Assembly: GCF_002965065.1 (NCBI RefSeq)
Contig: NZ_PTRE01000056.1
Location: 1-50,081, forward strand
Reading direction: 5' to 3'
Length of the DNA stretch: 50,081 nt
Source: Escherichia sp. MOD1-EC7003
GTDB taxonomy: Bacteria > Pseudomonadota > Gammaproteobacteria > Enterobacterales > Enterobacteriaceae
Part shown: piece by piece, positions 19,226 to 29,789 of the stretch
Position numbering within the stretch: position 1 is the first letter of the stretch
Layout: every line of letters starts with the position of its first letter
Notes under the pieces: model-generated
Database searches by the model: none
Told to the model about the DNA's origin: nothing
Seen by the model: the letters and a program-made list of their open reading frames with translations, nothing else
Position numbers and translations under genes: made by a program

Positions 19226-19837
19226 TCATGCATTCTCGCCCCCGATGGCACGGCTATTGAGGACGCGTAGCGTAGCGAATTTTTGGTTGATATCAATAGC
19301 ACTCCAGCACCCCTGGTCGACGCGAAAATGCCACATAGCCTCGGCAGGCATACCAATTAAGCGGGCGATTAACAGACTCAGTACGCCCTGATGGCTGACG
19401 ACTAAAATATTCTGAGAGTGCTGATACTCATTAAGCCTTGCGATAAATCGTTCCACTCGCTGAGAAAATGCCTGAAATCCTTCACCGTTTGGGGGGATAG
19501 CATGCTGCCAGTCATTGCACCACGCGCTATAGTTTTCGGCATCTTCTTGTATGAGGTCGCGATGATGTCGCATCTCCCAGTCGCCAAAAAACATTTCGTT
19601 GAGTTCAGGGATGATTTGCACGGGGAGCTGGCGGTCACTGAGAACCAGTCGCGCGGTATGCTGTGCCCGTTCCAGTTGACTGCATAACACCAGGTCAAAG
19701 GAAACATCATGTAGCAGCGTATGCAGATTTTGCGCTTGCTCAATACCGCGTGCGGTCAGAGGGGTAGGGGCATGACCGCTGTACAGGCCATCGACATTTG
19801 CTTGCGTTTCACCATGACGAATTAACCACAGTCGCAT
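19226..19837 (-). CDS. cobC: Adenosylcobalamin/alpha-ribazole phosphatase
   Basis: This 203-residue phosphoglycerate-mutase-type phosphatase removes phosphate from alpha-ribazole-5'-phosphate or cobalamin-phosphate in nucleotide-loop assembly. The catalytic RHGE (residues 7-10) and the later VVSHQG histidine are present. Two adjacent ATGs begin the frame; the second (19837) gives the standard MRLWLIRHGE protein. It follows nadD by 23 bases. Some E. coli annotations call it a phosphatase of uncertain physiological substrate. Confidence 0.93.
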   Translation of the reverse strand: MRLWLIRHGETQANVDGLYSGHAPTPLTARGIEQAQNLHTLLHDVSFDLVLCSQLERAQHTARLVLSDRQLPVQIIPELNEMFFGDWEMRHHRDLIQEDAENYSAWCNDWQHAIPPNGEGFQAFSQRVERFIARLNEYQHSQNILVVSHQGVLSLLIARLIGMPAEAMWHFRVDQGCWSAIDINQKFATLRVLNSRAIGGENA

Positions 19838-19860
19838 CATGCTCTCCGTAACGACAGGTA

Positions 19861-20502
19861 TCAGCGATACAAGCCTTGTTGGTTTATGTAAGCCAGTACC
19901 GATTCCGGTAATAAATCCTCACACGATTCACCGTTTTGCAAACGTTCGCGGATGATCGTCGCTGAGATATTAAACCACGGCGTTTCAGCCAGATAAATTT
20001 TACCGGCAGGCTGAAGGTGAAGATCTTCCGGGCTATGTGTCAAATGATCTTCCAGCCATTGCTGGTATTGCGGTTGCGCCATTTCAAGTAGGTAACCTGG
20101 ACGCCGACAGACGATCAAATGTGCATTGTCGAGTATCGTTTCGTATTCGTACCAGGTCGGAAAGGTTAGCAGTGAATCTTGACCAATAATAAACGCCAGC
20201 GGCACATCGGGGCCTTGTTCCTGCCGCCACACCTTCAGTGTTTGCGCAGTGTAAGAGGGAGCATTGCGCTTTAGCTCGCGTTCATCAAGGGTAAACAGTG
20301 GCTTGTCGGCAATCGCCAGTTCAAGCATGTGTTTACGCTGCATGCTGTTCGCTTCCGGCTGGGGACGATGCGGAGGAACATTATTAGGGATGATTGTGAC
20401 CCGCGTCAGACCAATCAAATTCGCCAGCGTTTCCACGGGTTTAAGATGACCATAGTGCACCGGATCAAAGGTGCCGCCAAACAGAGCCTGTAAAGATTTC
20501 AT
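19861..20502 (-). CDS. nadD: Nicotinate-nucleotide adenylyltransferase
   Basis: This 213-residue enzyme makes deamido-NAD from nicotinate mononucleotide and ATP, an essential NAD step. The nucleotidyltransferase motif [11 protein letters not shown] (residues 9-19) and the C-terminal [13 protein letters not shown] motif are intact. It is one base downstream of holA and followed by cobC, in the leuS-lptE-holA-nadD-cobC series. Confidence 0.97.
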   Translation of the reverse strand: MKSLQALFGGTFDPVHYGHLKPVETLANLIGLTRVTIIPNNVPPHRPQPEANSMQRKHMLELAIADKPLFTLDERELKRNAPSYTAQTLKVWRQEQGPDVPLAFIIGQDSLLTFPTWYEYETILDNAHLIVCRRPGYLLEMAQPQYQQWLEDHLTHSPEDLHLQPAGKIYLAETPWFNISATIIRERLQNGESCEDLLPESVLAYINQQGLYR

Positions 20503-20503
20503 A

Positions 20504-21535
20504 TCAACCGTCGATAAATACGTCTGCCAGGGGTTTATGGCACAACAGAAGAGATAACCCTTCCAGCTCTGCCCACACTGATTGACCGTAATCTTGCTTG
20601 AGGGTGAGTTCCGTTCGTGTCAGGAGCTGCACGGCCTGACGTAACTGCGGCTGGCTTAAGCGATTTAACGCCTCGCCCATCATGCTCCGGCGGTTCTGCC
20701 AAACGCGATGCTTATCAAACAACGCACGCAGTGGCGTATGGGCAGACTGGCGTTTCAGGTTAACCAGTAACAATAGTTCACGTTGTAATGTGCGCAACAA
20801 AATAACCGGCTCGCTGCCTTCCAGACGCAGTTGCTGAAGAATATGCAACGCGCGCTTACTTTTTCCCATCAACAAAGCATCAACCCAATGAAAAGGGGTG
20901 AAATGCGCGGCATCATTCACCGCCTGTTCAACGCGCGGTAATGTCAGTTTGCCGTCCGGCCAGAGCAGTGATAAACGCTCCAGTGCCTGGGCCAGCGCCA
21001 GCAGGTTACCTTCATAACAGTAGCAGAGCACCTGATTTGCGGCGTCATCCAGTTCTAAGTTGAGCTGTTTGGCACGCGCAGCAACCCAGCGAGGAAGCTG
21101 AGCCTGCTCCGGCGTCTGACAGGTCACCTGTACGCTTCGATTCGCAAGAGCAGTAAACCAGGCCGCATTTTCTTGCGCTTTGCTTAATTTATTGCCGCGG
21201 ACGATCAACAGCAGATCGTCATGCAGAAGTCCGGTGAGTGTGAGAAATTGTTCATTGATCGCCGCATTCGGTCCGTTTTCTGGTAACAGCAGCAATAGCG
21301 TTTGTCGACTGGCGAACAGGCTCATGGCCTGGCATAACGAAAAAATCGCATTCCAGTCTGTATTGGGATCAATGGTAAAAGTGTGGTGTTCTTCGAAACC
21401 TTGTTCCGCAGCGACCTGACGAATCGCGTCCTGGCTTTCCTGCAATAACAAAGGATCGTTACCAAGTAAAAGATACGCCGCGCGCAGCCCTTCATTGAGC
21501 TGCGCGCGGAGTTGTTCTGGGTACAACCGAATCAT
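20504..21535 (-). CDS. holA: DNA polymerase III delta subunit
   Basis: This 343-residue clamp-loader subunit opens the beta sliding clamp. It has the N-terminal LYPEQL and [14 protein letters not shown] segment of a P-loop-derived fold that does not hydrolyse ATP. The beta-binding hydrophobic residues are in the [13 protein letters not shown] region (Met71-Leu-Phe equivalents). Its start overlaps the lptE stop by one base, so expression is tied to lptE. Confidence 0.96.
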   Translation of the reverse strand: MIRLYPEQLRAQLNEGLRAAYLLLGNDPLLLQESQDAIRQVAAEQGFEEHHTFTIDPNTDWNAIFSLCQAMSLFASRQTLLLLLPENGPNAAINEQFLTLTGLLHDDLLLIVRGNKLSKAQENAAWFTALANRSVQVTCQTPEQAQLPRWVAARAKQLNLELDDAANQVLCYCYEGNLLALAQALERLSLLWPDGKLTLPRVEQAVNDAAHFTPFHWVDALLMGKSKRALHILQQLRLEGSEPVILLRTLQRELLLLVNLKRQSAHTPLRALFDKHRVWQNRRSMMGEALNRLSQPQLRQAVQLLTRTELTLKQDYGQSVWAELEGLSLLLCHKPLADVFIDG

Positions 21536-22116
21536 CAGTTACCCAGCGTGGTGGAGACGCGTGCAGGTGTTGCAGGGGTGTCCGTTGTGGTCGACGACTG
21601 TTCTTCGTCGGAACGAATATCCGCAGCACGGATGCTTGGCAACTTACGAATCAGCTGTTCGGCAGCACGGTCGTACATCTCTTTTACGATCATGTCTTGT
21701 TCGTTATCTTTCGCTAACGCCATTTGCGGGTTATCGAAGAACGAACGGAAGACTTTGGCGCTAATCGGATAGATGTCACGGCCAGGGATCAACACGGTCG
21801 CATTAACCGTCATGATCATCTGATACTCTGCTGTTTGACCGTTACGGAATACCGATACGGTATCTTTAGCGATGCTCACTTTACCCAAACGCAGAGATGG
21901 AACGTCCTTACGCGTGGTTTCTTTATCAAGCAACTCGATACCGCTCAGACGTAACTGATTACGCACCGCACGACTTAACGGCCCGTTCGGATCACCAGAG
22001 TCCAGGATCATGACCTTCATAGTGGAAGGAACCTGCGTGGTGTCACGCAGATGCCAGCCACACCCGGCGGTGATTAACACCGCCAGAGATAACAACAATG
22101 TTGCCAGATATCGCAC
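21535..22116 (-). CDS. lptE: LPS-assembly lipoprotein LptE
   Basis: This 193-residue outer-membrane lipoprotein has the lipobox ITAGC (about 15-19). It plugs the LptD barrel and helps insert lipopolysaccharide into the outer leaflet. The body includes [15 protein letters not shown] and ends in a Thr/Ser/Pro-rich tail. It is 14 bases after leuS and overlaps holA by one base. Confidence 0.96.
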   Translation of the reverse strand: MRYLATLLLSLAVLITAGCGWHLRDTTQVPSTMKVMILDSGDPNGPLSRAVRNQLRLSGIELLDKETTRKDVPSLRLGKVSIAKDTVSVFRNGQTAEYQMIMTVNATVLIPGRDIYPISAKVFRSFFDNPQMALAKDNEQDMIVKEMYDRAAEQLIRKLPSIRAADIRSDEEQSSTTTDTPATPARVSTTLGN

Positions 22117-22130
22117 GCTTCCTCCCGCGC

Positions 22131-24713
22131 TTAGCCAACGACCAGATTGAGGAGTTTACCCGGTACGTAAATCACTTTACGCACGGTAACGCCATCAAGA
22201 TATTTTGCTACCAGATGTTCCTGGCCTGCACGTTCGCGAACCTGTTCTTCCGTTGCGTCCACCGGAACGGTGATCTTGCCACGGACTTTACCGTTAACCT
22301 GTACCACTACCAGCGTGGAGTCTTCCACCATCGCTTTTTCGTCAGCAACCGGCCACGGTGCGTTGTCGATATCGCCTTCGCCTTTCAGCTCCTGCCACAG
22401 CGTGAAGCAGATGTGCGGGGTGAACGGGTTAAGCATACGGACAACGGCCAGCAGCGCTTCCTGCATCAGGGCGCGATCCTGCTCGCCATTGGTCGGTGCT
22501 TTTGCCAGTTTGTTCATCAGCTCCATAATCGCCGCAATTGCGGTGTTGAAGGTCTGACGACGGCCGATATCATCGGTCACTTTAGCGATCGTTTTATGAA
22601 CATCACGACGCAGCGCTTTCTGATCTTCAGTCAACGCATCGACGTTCAGTGCAGCAACATCACCTTTTGCAGTATGCTCGTAAACCAGTTTCCAGACACG
22701 TTTCAGGAAGCGGTTAGCCCCTTCCACGCCGGACTCCTGCCATTCGAGAGTCATATCTGCCGGAGAAGCAAACATCATGAACAGACGAACGGTATCCGCG
22801 CCGTAACGTTCAACCATCACCTGCGGGTCGATACCGTTGTTCTTCGACTTGGACATTTTGCTCATGCCGGTATAAACCAGTTCATGGCCTGCCGCGTCTT
22901 TCGCTTTCACGATACGGCCTTTCTCGTCGCGCTCAACGATAGCATCAACCGGGGAAACCCAGTTACGTTCGCCGTTTTCACCAACATAGTAGAAGGCATC
23001 TGCCAACACCATTCCCTGACATAGCAGCTGTTTCGCGGGTTCGTTAGAGTTCACCATGCCTGCATCACGCATCAGTTTGTGGAAGAAGCGGAAGTAGAGC
23101 AGGTGCATGATGGCGTGTTCGATACCACCAATGTAGATATCCACCGGCAGCCAGTAGTTAGCCGCTTCGGAATCCAGCATACCTTCTTTGTACTCTGGGC
23201 AAGTGTAGCGCGCATAGTACCAGGAGGACTCCATAAAGGTGTCGAAAGTGTCGGTTTCACGCAGCGCTGGCATACCGTTAACGGTGGTTTTCGCCCACTC
23301 AGGATCTGCTTTAATCGGGCTGGTTATGCCATCCATCACCACATCTTCCGGCAGGATCACCGGCAGCTGGTCGTCTGGGGTCGGCATTACGGTACCGTCT
23401 TCCAGCGTCACCATCGGAATCGGCGCGCCCCAGTAACGTTGACGGGAAACACCCCAGTCGCGCAGGCGGTAGTTCACTTTACGCTCGCCAACGCCCATCG
23501 CAGTCAGTTTATCGGCGATAGCGTTGAAGGCCGCTTCATGGTCAAGGCCGTTGAACTCGCCGGAGTTGAACAGCACACCTTTTTCGGTCAGGGCTTGCTG
23601 AGAAAGGTCGGGTTCAGAGCCGTCAGACGCCAGGATAACTGGCTTAATGTTCAGGCCGTATTTAGAGGCAAACTCGTAGTCGCGCTGGTCGTGACCCGGA
23701 ACTGCCATAACTGCGCCAGTGCCGTACTCCATCAATACGAAGTTTGCTGCCCAAACTGGAATTTCTTCGCCCGTTAATGGGTGAACGGCTTTAAAGCCAG
23801 TATCGATGCCTTTTTTCTCCATCGTCGCCATTTCAGCTTCGGCAACTTTGGTATTACGGCATTCGTCAATAAACGCGGCCAGTTCAGGATTATTTTCTGC
23901 CGCTTTCTGCGCCAGCGGATGACCTGCTGCTACCGCCAGGTAGGTACAACCCATAAAGGTGTCCGGGCGGGTCGTGTAAACGGTCAGTGTGTTGTCATAG
24001 TTGTTAACGTTGAAGGTGATTTCTACGCCTTCGGAACGACCGATCCAGTTACGCTGCATGGTTTTAACGGTGTCTGGCCAGTTGTCCAGTTTATCCAGAT
24101 CGGTAAGCAGCTCGTCAGCGTAAGCGGTGATTTTGATAAACCACTGCGGGATCTCTTTACGTTCAACTTTGGTATCGCAGCGCCAGCAGCAGCCGTCGAT
24201 AACCTGCTCGTTCGCCAGTACGGTCTGGTCGTTAGGGCACCAGTTGACCGCAGAAGTCTTCTTATATACCAGGCCTTTTTTATACAGCTCGGTGAAGAAT
24301 TTCTGTTCCCAACGGTAGTATTCCGGCGTACAGGTTGCCAGCTCGCGGCTCCAGTCATAACCAAAGCCCAGCATTTTGAGCTGGTTTTTCATGTACGCGA
24401 TGTTGTCATACGTCCACGGTGCTGGTGCAGTGTTGTTTTTCACTGCTGCGCCTTCCGCAGGCAGACCAAACGCGTCCCAGCCGATCGGCTGCAGGACGTT
24501 TTTGCCCAGCATACGCTGGTAGCGGGCGATCACGTCACCGATGGTGTAGTTGCGCACGTGGCCCATGTGTAGTCGACCAGAAGGATAGGGAAGCATCGAC
24601 AGGCAGTAATACTTCTCTTTGCTCTCGTCTTCGGTTACTTCAAATGTGCGCTTCTCATCCCAGTGAAGCTGTACTTTGGATTCTATCTCTTCCGGGCGGT
24701 ATTGCTCTTGCAT
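22131..24713 (-). CDS. leuS: Leucyl-tRNA synthetase
   Basis: This 860-residue class Ia synthetase has the HIGH-type motif [11 protein letters not shown] near residue 40 and KMSKSKNN near 619-626. An inserted editing (CP1) domain includes [16 protein letters not shown], which removes mischarged amino acids. A C-terminal domain contacts the tRNA. The MQEQYRPEE start at 24713 is the standard one; an ATG 31 codons upstream is in frame but adds an unrelated extension. It heads the minus-strand leuS-lptE-holA-nadD-cobC unit and is divergent from ybeL. Confidence 0.97.
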   Translation of the reverse strand: MQEQYRPEEIESKVQLHWDEKRTFEVTEDESKEKYYCLSMLPYPSGRLHMGHVRNYTIGDVIARYQRMLGKNVLQPIGWDAFGLPAEGAAVKNNTAPAPWTYDNIAYMKNQLKMLGFGYDWSRELATCTPEYYRWEQKFFTELYKKGLVYKKTSAVNWCPNDQTVLANEQVIDGCCWRCDTKVERKEIPQWFIKITAYADELLTDLDKLDNWPDTVKTMQRNWIGRSEGVEITFNVNNYDNTLTVYTTRPDTFMGCTYLAVAAGHPLAQKAAENNPELAAFIDECRNTKVAEAEMATMEKKGIDTGFKAVHPLTGEEIPVWAANFVLMEYGTGAVMAVPGHDQRDYEFASKYGLNIKPVILASDGSEPDLSQQALTEKGVLFNSGEFNGLDHEAAFNAIADKLTAMGVGERKVNYRLRDWGVSRQRYWGAPIPMVTLEDGTVMPTPDDQLPVILPEDVVMDGITSPIKADPEWAKTTVNGMPALRETDTFDTFMESSWYYARYTCPEYKEGMLDSEAANYWLPVDIYIGGIEHAIMHLLYFRFFHKLMRDAGMVNSNEPAKQLLCQGMVLADAFYYVGENGERNWVSPVDAIVERDEKGRIVKAKDAAGHELVYTGMSKMSKSKNNGIDPQVMVERYGADTVRLFMMFASPADMTLEWQESGVEGANRFLKRVWKLVYEHTAKGDVAALNVDALTEDQKALRRDVHKTIAKVTDDIGRRQTFNTAIAAIMELMNKLAKAPTNGEQDRALMQEALLAVVRMLNPFTPHICFTLWQELKGEGDIDNAPWPVADEKAMVEDSTLVVVQVNGKVRGKITVPVDATEEQVRERAGQEHLVAKYLDGVTVRKVIYVPGKLLNLVVG

Positions 24714-24948
24714 GGCAGCCAGTGGTCCTGTTTTCAATACGGCTACAAATGTAGCGTTGAGGTGGTTTTTCAGATCCGCATAGCATAGCCCAAACGTCCG
24801 CGTCAAAACAGCCTTTCGCGCATTCGACGTTGAAATGATACCCGGATTAATTCATACATTAATTTACAGAGTTTGTGGGCGTATTAGCAAAGCAAGGAAC
24901 AACGAACGTCTATTATTATAGTCAGTTAACGACCCGGGAGATGAAATG

Positions 24949-25431
24949 ATGAACAAGGTTGCTCAATATTACCGTGAACTGGTGGCGTCATTAAGCGAGC
25001 GGTTGCGCAATGGCGAGCGTGATATCGACGCACTGGTAGAGCAGGCGCGCGAGCACGTAATAAAAACAGGGGAGTTAACGCGAACAGAGGTCGATGAACT
25101 GACGCGTGCCGTCAGACGCGATCTGGAAGAGTTCGCTATGAGCTATGAAGAGAGTCTAAAGGAAGAATCTGACAGCGTTTTTATGCGGGTGATTAAAGAA
25201 AGCCTCTGGCAGGAACTGGCAGATATCACCGATAAAACGCAGCTCGAATGGCGCGAGGTGTTCCAGGATCTCAATCATCACGGGGTTTATCACAGCGGAG
25301 AAGTGGTGGGGCTGGGGAATCTGGTCTGCGAGAAATGTCACTTCCATCTCCCAATCTACACACCGGAAGTGCTGACGCTATGCCCGAAATGTGGTCATGA
25401 CCAGTTCCAGAGACGCCCGTTCGAGCCGTAG
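24949..25431 (+). CDS. ybeL: DUF1451 zinc-ribbon protein YbeL
   Basis: This 160-residue protein has a long charged helical N-terminus (about 1-90, probably coiled) and a C-terminal zinc ribbon with cysteine pairs in CEKCHF and CPKCGH. The function is not established. Two adjacent ATGs (24946 and 24949) follow a CGGGAGATGA ribosome-binding segment; the second gives the usual protein. It marks the left border of the J-protein island: K-12 has ybeQ directly after it, as I recall, whereas here two extra genes intervene. Confidence 0.93.
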   Translation: MNKVAQYYRELVASLSERLRNGERDIDALVEQAREHVIKTGELTRTEVDELTRAVRRDLEEFAMSYEESLKEESDSVFMRVIKESLWQELADITDKTQLEWREVFQDLNHHGVYHSGEVVGLGNLVCEKCHFHLPIYTPEVLTLCPKCGHDQFQRRPFEP

Positions 25432-25448
25432 TCGTTAATTCACTCGTA

Positions 25449-25485
25449 CCAGTGCGGTGAAAGGGGTAAAATGCGGCCGCACTGG
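25449..25485. repeat. Inverted repeat between ybeL and the J-like pseudogene
   Basis: CCAGTGCGG and CCGCACTGG form a perfect 9-bp stem around a 19-base loop, 18 bases after the ybeL stop. There is no T-run, so it may be a weak terminator or mRNA stabiliser. It sits at the left boundary of the extra DNA relative to K-12. Confidence 0.55.
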
Positions 25486-25525
25486 CAAATAGCGATAATA
25501 GCGCTCAGGGACGAAAGAGATATTC

Positions 25526-26881
25526 ATGGCAACGTGTTGGCAGATTTTAGGCGTTGAAGAGAACTGCGACTCCGATAATATTCGTAAAGCTTATTTATCA
25601 TTACTTCCGCAATTTCATCCAGAAAACGATCCGGACGGTTTTAAACGTTTGCGTAATGCTTATGAGGCAGCCTTGTTGTTGAGTCAAAAACAGGGGGGCC
25701 GACACCACAGACAAAGATTTTCTCAACCGCGACATGTGGAGGAAATTGAGTCGCTGTTCGACACGTTGTTGCATTCACCACAACACCGTTATCAACCAGA
25801 GGCCTAGCAGCAGTTTATTGCGGAACTTAATAAATATCCCCCTGATGTGATTAACGATATTCGTTGGTCGCTGTTTTGGAAGGCGCAGGAAGAACTGGAT
25901 ATGCTGTCGCTTTCCTGTCTTAATCTGTTGTATCAGCGTTTGGACTGGGGTTGGGAGGGGATTGCTAAGCAATCCCCAGAACTATGGGAAACGGTGGAGG
26001 CATTGTTTGAACGGATAGATGAGGGGGACCTCTTCGACTATAGTCAGTTGTCTGCTATGCCATTATCGGTACAGAATTATGTAATTTGTGAATATACTGC
26101 ATTATCCGAAGCGGTAGTTGTTTCTCCTGCCAGTGCCGAAGAAGTTCTTTTAATGCCTCGGGTGTTGCCTGTTCTTGCGGATGATAAATTAATACAGAGA
26201 ATATTTTTTTATTATAGCCATTATAACGAGGGCGTTTTTCTGGCAGTCGATGAGATGATGCAACAATGGCCTGGAAATGCGGGTTACCATTTTTTGCTCA
26301 CGCTCTGGCAGTGGTATCGCACAGACGGCTGTAAAAAACTACTGCTGTGGTGGTTTTATCGTCATTCTCCTTTGTATGTACCTTTGATGATTCTGGCGCT
26401 TGATGTTTATTGCTACCCTCGTGAAAATATCGCTCCTGGACGATATAAGAAAACGAAAATACTCTGCCAGTGGGCATTAAAGTGGATGAGCGGACTTGCC
26501 TTGCCAGCACAATATCTGGTGAAGCAAATATTGTCGGGAGCATCCTTGCAGGCAATCAAGAAAACATTCGGCAACCAAATGAAAACACAACCTTTATGGC
26601 CGCTTTATTTGGACGCAGAGAGGCTAATTCGTGGTCATTATCCTGATAATAAATGGTTGACGAGAGATATAACCGAAATTGAGCAGGACCCCTTGTCGAC
26701 AATGATTGTGGAAGCGATGGCGCTTCAGATCAGGGAATTAACTCGCTATGAAGCGTTACCACAGCGTTATGAATCGCTGAATCCGGAATATAAGGAATCA
26801 ATGGCAACCGCCAAAGCTGTCTTTTTACTTTCACTTATTGCAGTGATTATTGCGCTGTTAACGGTAGTGATACCAAAATAA
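25526..26881 (+). pseudogene. Third J-like tail-anchored protein (djlB/djlC paralogue) with one in-frame amber stop
   Basis: A 451-residue frame is open except for TAG at 25805-25807 (codon 94). The N-terminal J-like domain reads ATCWQILGVEE, AYLSLLPQFHPENDPDGF and RLRNAYEAALLL, matching DjlB and DjlC. The amber replaces the Trp of a conserved AWQ-FI motif ([11 protein letters not shown] in DjlB; here EA-stop-QQFIAELN), so a single TGG-to-TAG change explains it. The later part keeps DIRWSLF, the paralogue's central helices, and a C-terminal membrane helix (about 423-448). As it stands only a 93-residue J-like fragment is made unless the stop is read through. I do not recall this gene in K-12. 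Confidence 0.85.
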
Positions 26882-26898
26882 TCTCACCGGGGAATGAT

Positions 26899-27864
26899 AT
26901 GAAGCGTTTTTACCCTTGCTTTTTTTTCGTTTTGTGTCTCAGTTGCTGTTTCAGTGCTGGAGTGCTTGCTGAGGAAGATGTTGAAACCATCAGGCCCGCT
27001 GCCGCTGATGAGCAGGCTATCACTGCGCTGGTGGATAGCTGGAACAACCTCCTGAATAAACATGAGGATGTATCTCCACAGTCATTATATGCTCCTGAAG
27101 TTGAATGGTATGGACAAAAGTTTTCTGCCCAGCAGGTTATAAATAATGAACATGCCTTTCTGGCAAAAAACACCGATTTTCGCCAATCTATTGTCAGTAC
27201 ATTAAATATCCAGCGTTCTGACGACGATAAAGACATTGTGCTGGTGAGTTTTGTTAAACGTGCTGGTCTGACCTTCCAACATGAGCAAAATTACCCGCAG
27301 GAAATACAGGTCACGAAAGGCGTGCAGGGTTGGCGTATTGTGAGCGAAACAGACGGCATTACACTTGCGAATCAGAGTAAAGAAAAAAATACCAGCGTCG
27401 TACGGGGTAAATTTGATGGTAAAAATAAAAGCTATGTCTGGATGAGTGAGGCCGATCCTCGCACTGGGGGAGCATGCTTGCCATATAGCGATTGTGATTG
27501 TTCTTTGTGGAGTAGTAATCCCGATATTACTCCAATAAAAATTACGCAATGCCTTATTGGTAATGTTGAGACGATTTCCGGGCTGGATGATAGTGGCCGT
27601 GATCGTGTTATTGTCTCTCCTGAGTGGTGGAGCAGTGCTTATCGCATCGTTTATGTTTTTGACATTCAACAAAATCAGTGGATTCAGGTAATGCCGGGGT
27701 TTACAAAAAATCTCAATATTCAGGAAACCGCAACCGCCTCAGATTTATTACAACGTGATCCGCAGCATCCCGGTCAGGTTAAAGTCACAACGGCGTATTG
27801 GGATACAGAAAAAGACGATCTTCTTACCAAAGTCATTAATAAAAAATTGTGGGTTTTGAATTAG
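26899..27864 (+). CDS. Predicted exported protein of unknown function
   Basis: I do not recognise this 321-residue protein. A signal peptide is clear (MKRFYPCFFFVLC hydrophobic core, likely cleavage after GVLA at residue 24). Residues about 38-152 (ITALVDSWNNLLNKHED, then VEWYGQKFSAQQVI, ending KGVQGWRIVSETDG) resemble an NTF2/SnoaL-like fold by pattern. A C-terminal part of about 170 residues follows, with four cysteines at 193, 199, 201 and 218 that could form disulfides in the periplasm. It begins 17 bases after the J-like pseudogene, preceded by GGGGAAT, so the two are probably one transcript. Confidence 0.75.
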   Translation: MKRFYPCFFFVLCLSCCFSAGVLAEEDVETIRPAAADEQAITALVDSWNNLLNKHEDVSPQSLYAPEVEWYGQKFSAQQVINNEHAFLAKNTDFRQSIVSTLNIQRSDDDKDIVLVSFVKRAGLTFQHEQNYPQEIQVTKGVQGWRIVSETDGITLANQSKEKNTSVVRGKFDGKNKSYVWMSEADPRTGGACLPYSDCDCSLWSSNPDITPIKITQCLIGNVETISGLDDSGRDRVIVSPEWWSSAYRIVYVFDIQQNQWIQVMPGFTKNLNIQETATASDLLQRDPQHPGQVKVTTAYWDTEKDDLLTKVINKKLWVLN

Positions 27865-27882
27865 TTTATGTGTTTACAGGAA

Positions 27883-27915
27883 CGAGTTGTTACAAGAAGT
27901 CGTGTTGACAACTCG
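27883..27915. terminator. Hairpin between the exported-protein gene and ybeQ
   Basis: CGAGTTGT pairs with ACAACTCG over a 17-base loop, located between two convergent genes. No T-run follows, so it is a weak candidate for termination. Confidence 0.4.
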
Positions 27916-27932
27916 CTGCCAAATTGATGGGC

Positions 27933-28919
27933 TTATTCGTTATCCAGTAAATCTTCAATCTCACGGATTTCTTGACTGACATCTCTTATACCGGATGACT
28001 GAACTTTACGATACAGGTCGAGAGCCTGTCGGAGATCGACAGGTCTTCCTTCTCCATAGTGATACATAATGGCCAGGTTATACCAGGCAGTGGCGTCATT
28101 GCATTCTGCGGCTTTCATAAACCATTCAAAGGCGGCCTGATAATTTTTCTCAACGCCTTGTCCGTGTTTATACATATAACCGATGTTTACGTAAGCACTG
28201 ACGCTTTCCTGGGCGGCAGCCTTCAGATACCAGTACATCGCTTGCTTATAGTCCTGGTCCACCCCTTCGCCAGCGTTATAATCCCACGCAATTTGAAATT
28301 GAGCGTGCCGATTACCCTGCTGTGCGCTTTTCAAATACCAGAATGCGGCGAGAGTCTTGTTTTGAGTAACGCCTTTCCCGTCTTCATAAAGATCGGCCAG
28401 ATTGTCTTGCGCGTAACTATGGCCTTGCAATGCAGCTTGTTTGTACCAGAAAAATGCCAGCGCATAATCTTGTGCGACTCCGTTGCCATTTCTGTACATC
28501 CACCCAAGATTATTTTGCGCATAAGACATTCCGCTCTCCGCAGCTATCTGATACCAGGCAACTGCTTCTTTATAGTTGGGGTCTTCTCCACGATCCAGTA
28601 TCCAGCCCAACGAGTTCGATGCAGCAGTATGACCTTGTACGGCAGCTTTTTTCAGCCAAAAGATGGCTTGCTCATTATCCTTATGACGGCTTTTATCCTC
28701 GGAGTATTTTCGCCCTAAGGAATATTGTGCTTCGCAATGACCTTGCCCGGCGGCAAGCTTCAGCCAGTAAAAGGCCTTTTCGTCGTCCGGAGAGTCAATT
28801 GCGCTATCGCGATTGTAATAAAATCCAACAATATATTGTGCTTCACTATCACCTTTTTCAGCACGTTCAATAGCCTCTTCTATTGAAAAATTATCGCAGC
28901 AACTTGACGTAAAAATCAT
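27933..28919 (-). CDS. ybeQ: Sel1-repeat protein YbeQ
   Basis: This 328-residue protein is built of about eight Sel1-like (TPR-related) helical repeats, seen as recurring A-Y-LG, G-GV-D and A--W--KAA-QG patterns (NNLGWMYRNGNGVAQDY, DNLADLYEDGKGVTQNK, VNIGYMYKHGQGVEKNY). Such arrays are protein-interaction scaffolds. I prefer the ATG at 28919, six bases after AAGGA; an in-frame ATG at 28925 leaves no spacing. There is no clear signal peptide. It is divergent from ybeR and has the same place in its module as ybeT in the next one. Confidence 0.92.
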   Translation of the reverse strand: MIFTSSCCDNFSIEEAIERAEKGDSEAQYIVGFYYNRDSAIDSPDDEKAFYWLKLAAGQGHCEAQYSLGRKYSEDKSRHKDNEQAIFWLKKAAVQGHTAASNSLGWILDRGEDPNYKEAVAWYQIAAESGMSYAQNNLGWMYRNGNGVAQDYALAFFWYKQAALQGHSYAQDNLADLYEDGKGVTQNKTLAAFWYLKSAQQGNRHAQFQIAWDYNAGEGVDQDYKQAMYWYLKAAAQESVSAYVNIGYMYKHGQGVEKNYQAAFEWFMKAAECNDATAWYNLAIMYHYGEGRPVDLRQALDLYRKVQSSGIRDVSQEIREIEDLLDNE

Positions 28920-29081
28920 TATCATTCCTTATGGTTGCAGATAAAATATATTATATTTTTATGTATTCCATTTTTGCGTAAGCTTTATTTTATGCATATT
29001 ATGTCTCGTCAGAAAAGTATAAATAAATGAAACTCGTAATGCGGTTAGTATTCACTTAGTGAATATTTAAGGATGAATTAT

Positions 29082-29789
29082 ATGGACATGGAGTCACAAA
29101 AAATATTGTTTGCGCTTTCCACTCCGATGGAAATACGCAATGAATGCTGTTTACCTTCACATTCATCACCTAAAATGTATTTAGGTACACGCTTTTTTGA
29201 CCTTTCCTCCTCATGGGGAATTGATGACCGTGATGACCTGTTGCAGACAATTCATCGAATGATCGATAACGGTCATGCCGCGCGGTTGGCTGGGTTTTAT
29301 CACCGCTGGTTTCGTTATTCGCCATGTGAATGGCGTGACTATCTTGCTGAATTAAATGAGCAAGGTCAGGCTTATGCGCAATTTGTCGCCAGCACCGCCG
29401 AATGCTGTGGTGAAGGGGGGATCAAAGCCTGGGATTATGTCCGGATGGGTTTTTTAAGCCGGATGGGCGTACTTAATAACTGGTTGAGTGAAGAAGAAAG
29501 TCTATGGATCCAGTCGCGTATTCATCTACGGGCTCTACGTTATTATAGTCACTGGCGGCAATACTTTGCCGGTTATACCTTTGGTCGGCAATATTGGCAG
29601 TCTCCCGAGGACGATAATCTGTCGTTATTACGCGAATTCTTAGCGCGTAAAGAATACGACGATTCGGGCAATGATATGTTTTATCAATTATTTGCCAGTG
29701 ATGCTGCGTATTACCCTACCTTGTCCTGGCAACCATTAGCTTGCTACCCAACATGCCCGGAAACGCTTAAGGATATGAGCGACTTATGA
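29082..29789 (+). CDS. ybeR: DUF1266-type protein YbeR
   Basis: This 235-residue protein of unknown function is strongly similar to YbeU encoded at 31879 (shared [49 protein letters not shown]). The family assignment to DUF1266 is from memory. It has no signal peptide or membrane helix. The start at MDMESQ gives the family length; an ATG three codons earlier is possible. The stop overlaps the djlB start (ATGA), with the djlB ribosome-binding site CTTAAGGAT inside its last codons, so the pair is translationally coupled. Confidence 0.93.
   Translation: MDMESQKILFALSTPMEIRNECCLPSHSSPKMYLGTRFFDLSSSWGIDDRDDLLQTIHRMIDNGHAARLAGFYHRWFRYSPCEWRDYLAELNEQGQAYAQFVASTAECCGEGGIKAWDYVRMGFLSRMGVLNNWLSEEESLWIQSRIHLRALRYYSHWRQYFAGYTFGRQYWQSPEDDNLSLLREFLARKEYDDSGNDMFYQLFASDAAYYPTLSWQPLACYPTCPETLKDMSDL

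Noticed and set aside
22098..24572. Several long plus-strand open frames (up to 308 codons) opposite leuS
   Set aside because: They mirror a highly expressed gene with few rare codons; the translations are rich in His, Phe and Arg with no domain, typical of antisense shadows.
24714..24806. N-terminal extension of LeuS
   Set aside because: The extra 31 residues do not belong to the family and the ATG at 24713 gives the standard 860-residue enzyme.
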